Position numbers and translations under genes: made by a program. Below, piece by piece: positions 63,895 through 64,000 of a DNA stretch of 64,000 nt. The notes beneath the pieces were generated by a model. It saw only the letters and a list, made by a program, of their open reading frames with translations. It was not told where the DNA came from and did no database searches. Origin of the DNA: Rhizobium sp. C4 (GTDB taxonomy: Bacteria > Pseudomonadota > Alphaproteobacteria > Rhizobiales > Rhizobiaceae); NCBI RefSeq assembly GCF_021026315.1, contig NZ_JAJNCX010000010.1, positions 150,183 through 214,182 of the forward strand. The letters are read 5' to 3'. How positions within the stretch are numbered: position 1 is the first letter of the stretch; each line of letters opens with the position of its first letter.

Positions 63895-64000
63895 TCAAGC
63901 GGTTTTTTGTGTCCATTTGCGGTTGCTTTTGAGCAGTGCGTTTGCGAGGACGACGAGCTTTCGCATGATGGCGGTGATGGCGACCTTTGGTGCTTTTCCG
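63895..64000 (-). mobile_element. IS110-type transposase, C-terminal end only (cut by window edge)
   Basis: Read on the minus strand, the last 34 codons before a TGA at 63895-63897 give GKAPKVAITAIMRKLVVLAN, ALLKSNRKWTQKTA. This is the typical C-terminus of IS110-family DEDD transposases (GKxxKVAxxAxMRKLLxxxNA). The rest lies beyond the window. It sits 27 nt past the infB terminator, with its own 3' end facing infB. Whether it is intact cannot be seen. Confidence 0.75.

Noticed and set aside
61082..63916. 944-codon minus-strand frame opposite infB, and 740-codon frame opposite nusA (58703-60925)
   Set aside because: Both mirror conserved IF-2 and NusA genes. High GC leaves the complementary frames open.

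Overview
The window is high-GC alphaproteobacterial chromosome, almost certainly from the Rhizobiaceae (Rhizobium/Agrobacterium group). The evidence is the content: a SAM-II riboswitch on metA, CarD beside 7Fe ferredoxin and a SUV3-like helicase, phaA-phaB with phaR, pca operons governed by PcaQ and PcaR, DUF1127 followed by CCUCCUCCC hairpin RNAs, CtrA and GANTC motifs, and rhizobial-type intergenic palindromes. It is mostly core genome with small accessory insertions. No tRNA, rRNA, CRISPR array or prophage was seen.

Layout. 0-4.4 kb (minus): a truncated ParB-like nuclease, a SulP transporter, galM and a CoxE-like VWA protein. 4.3-7.0 kb: tandem palindromes, the brnTA toxin-antitoxin pair, metA behind a SAM-II riboswitch plus terminator, and a MoxR ATPase. 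7.1-14.7 kb: a VOC protein, the ABC-F protein Uup and thiamine pyrophosphokinase on minus; then a 1.2 kb gene-free stretch of repeats; then a TPP riboswitch and thiBPQ on plus. 14.9-21.6 kb: an M48 lipoprotein protease, carD, fdxA, an S4-domain protein and the helicase. 21.56-22.38 kb: a gene-free block with 16 GANTC sites, a full CtrA box, five GTTAAC hexamers and a duplicated module of about 100 bp.

22.4-29.5 kb: a thioesterase, phaB-phaA, a DUF4189 protein, phaR, a 48-residue DUF1127 protein, a four-hairpin anti-Shine-Dalgarno ('cuckoo'/CcsR-type) RNA locus, an AGE-family epimerase and a PEP-mutase-family protein. 29.6-42.9 kb: the whole protocatechuate branch of the beta-ketoadipate pathway in two blocks, pcaIJF-pcaB under PcaR and pcaDCHG under PcaQ. 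A chemoreceptor, a RES-domain protein and a dinB-tetR pair lie between the blocks. Protocatechuate is ring-opened by PcaHG, processed by PcaB, PcaC and PcaD to 3-oxoadipate, activated by PcaIJ and cleaved by PcaF to succinyl-CoA and acetyl-CoA.

42.9-58 kb: an EF-hand protein, arsRCH, polA, a lipoprotein hydrolase, a flavoprotein, a glycosyltransferase, leuD, a CoA-ester lyase, a DUF1737 protein, an HTH regulator, a methyltransferase and an MFS exporter. 58-63.9 kb: the rimP-nusA-ylxR-infB operon behind a leader terminator, ended by a strong terminator. The last 100 bases hold the 3' end of an IS110-type transposase.

The observations most worth following are the four-hairpin RNA locus at 27.03-27.19 kb and the GANTC/CtrA repeat island at 21.7-22.3 kb. 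Next come the PcaR-like half-site before the chemoreceptor gene and the arsR operator that overlaps its own start codon.
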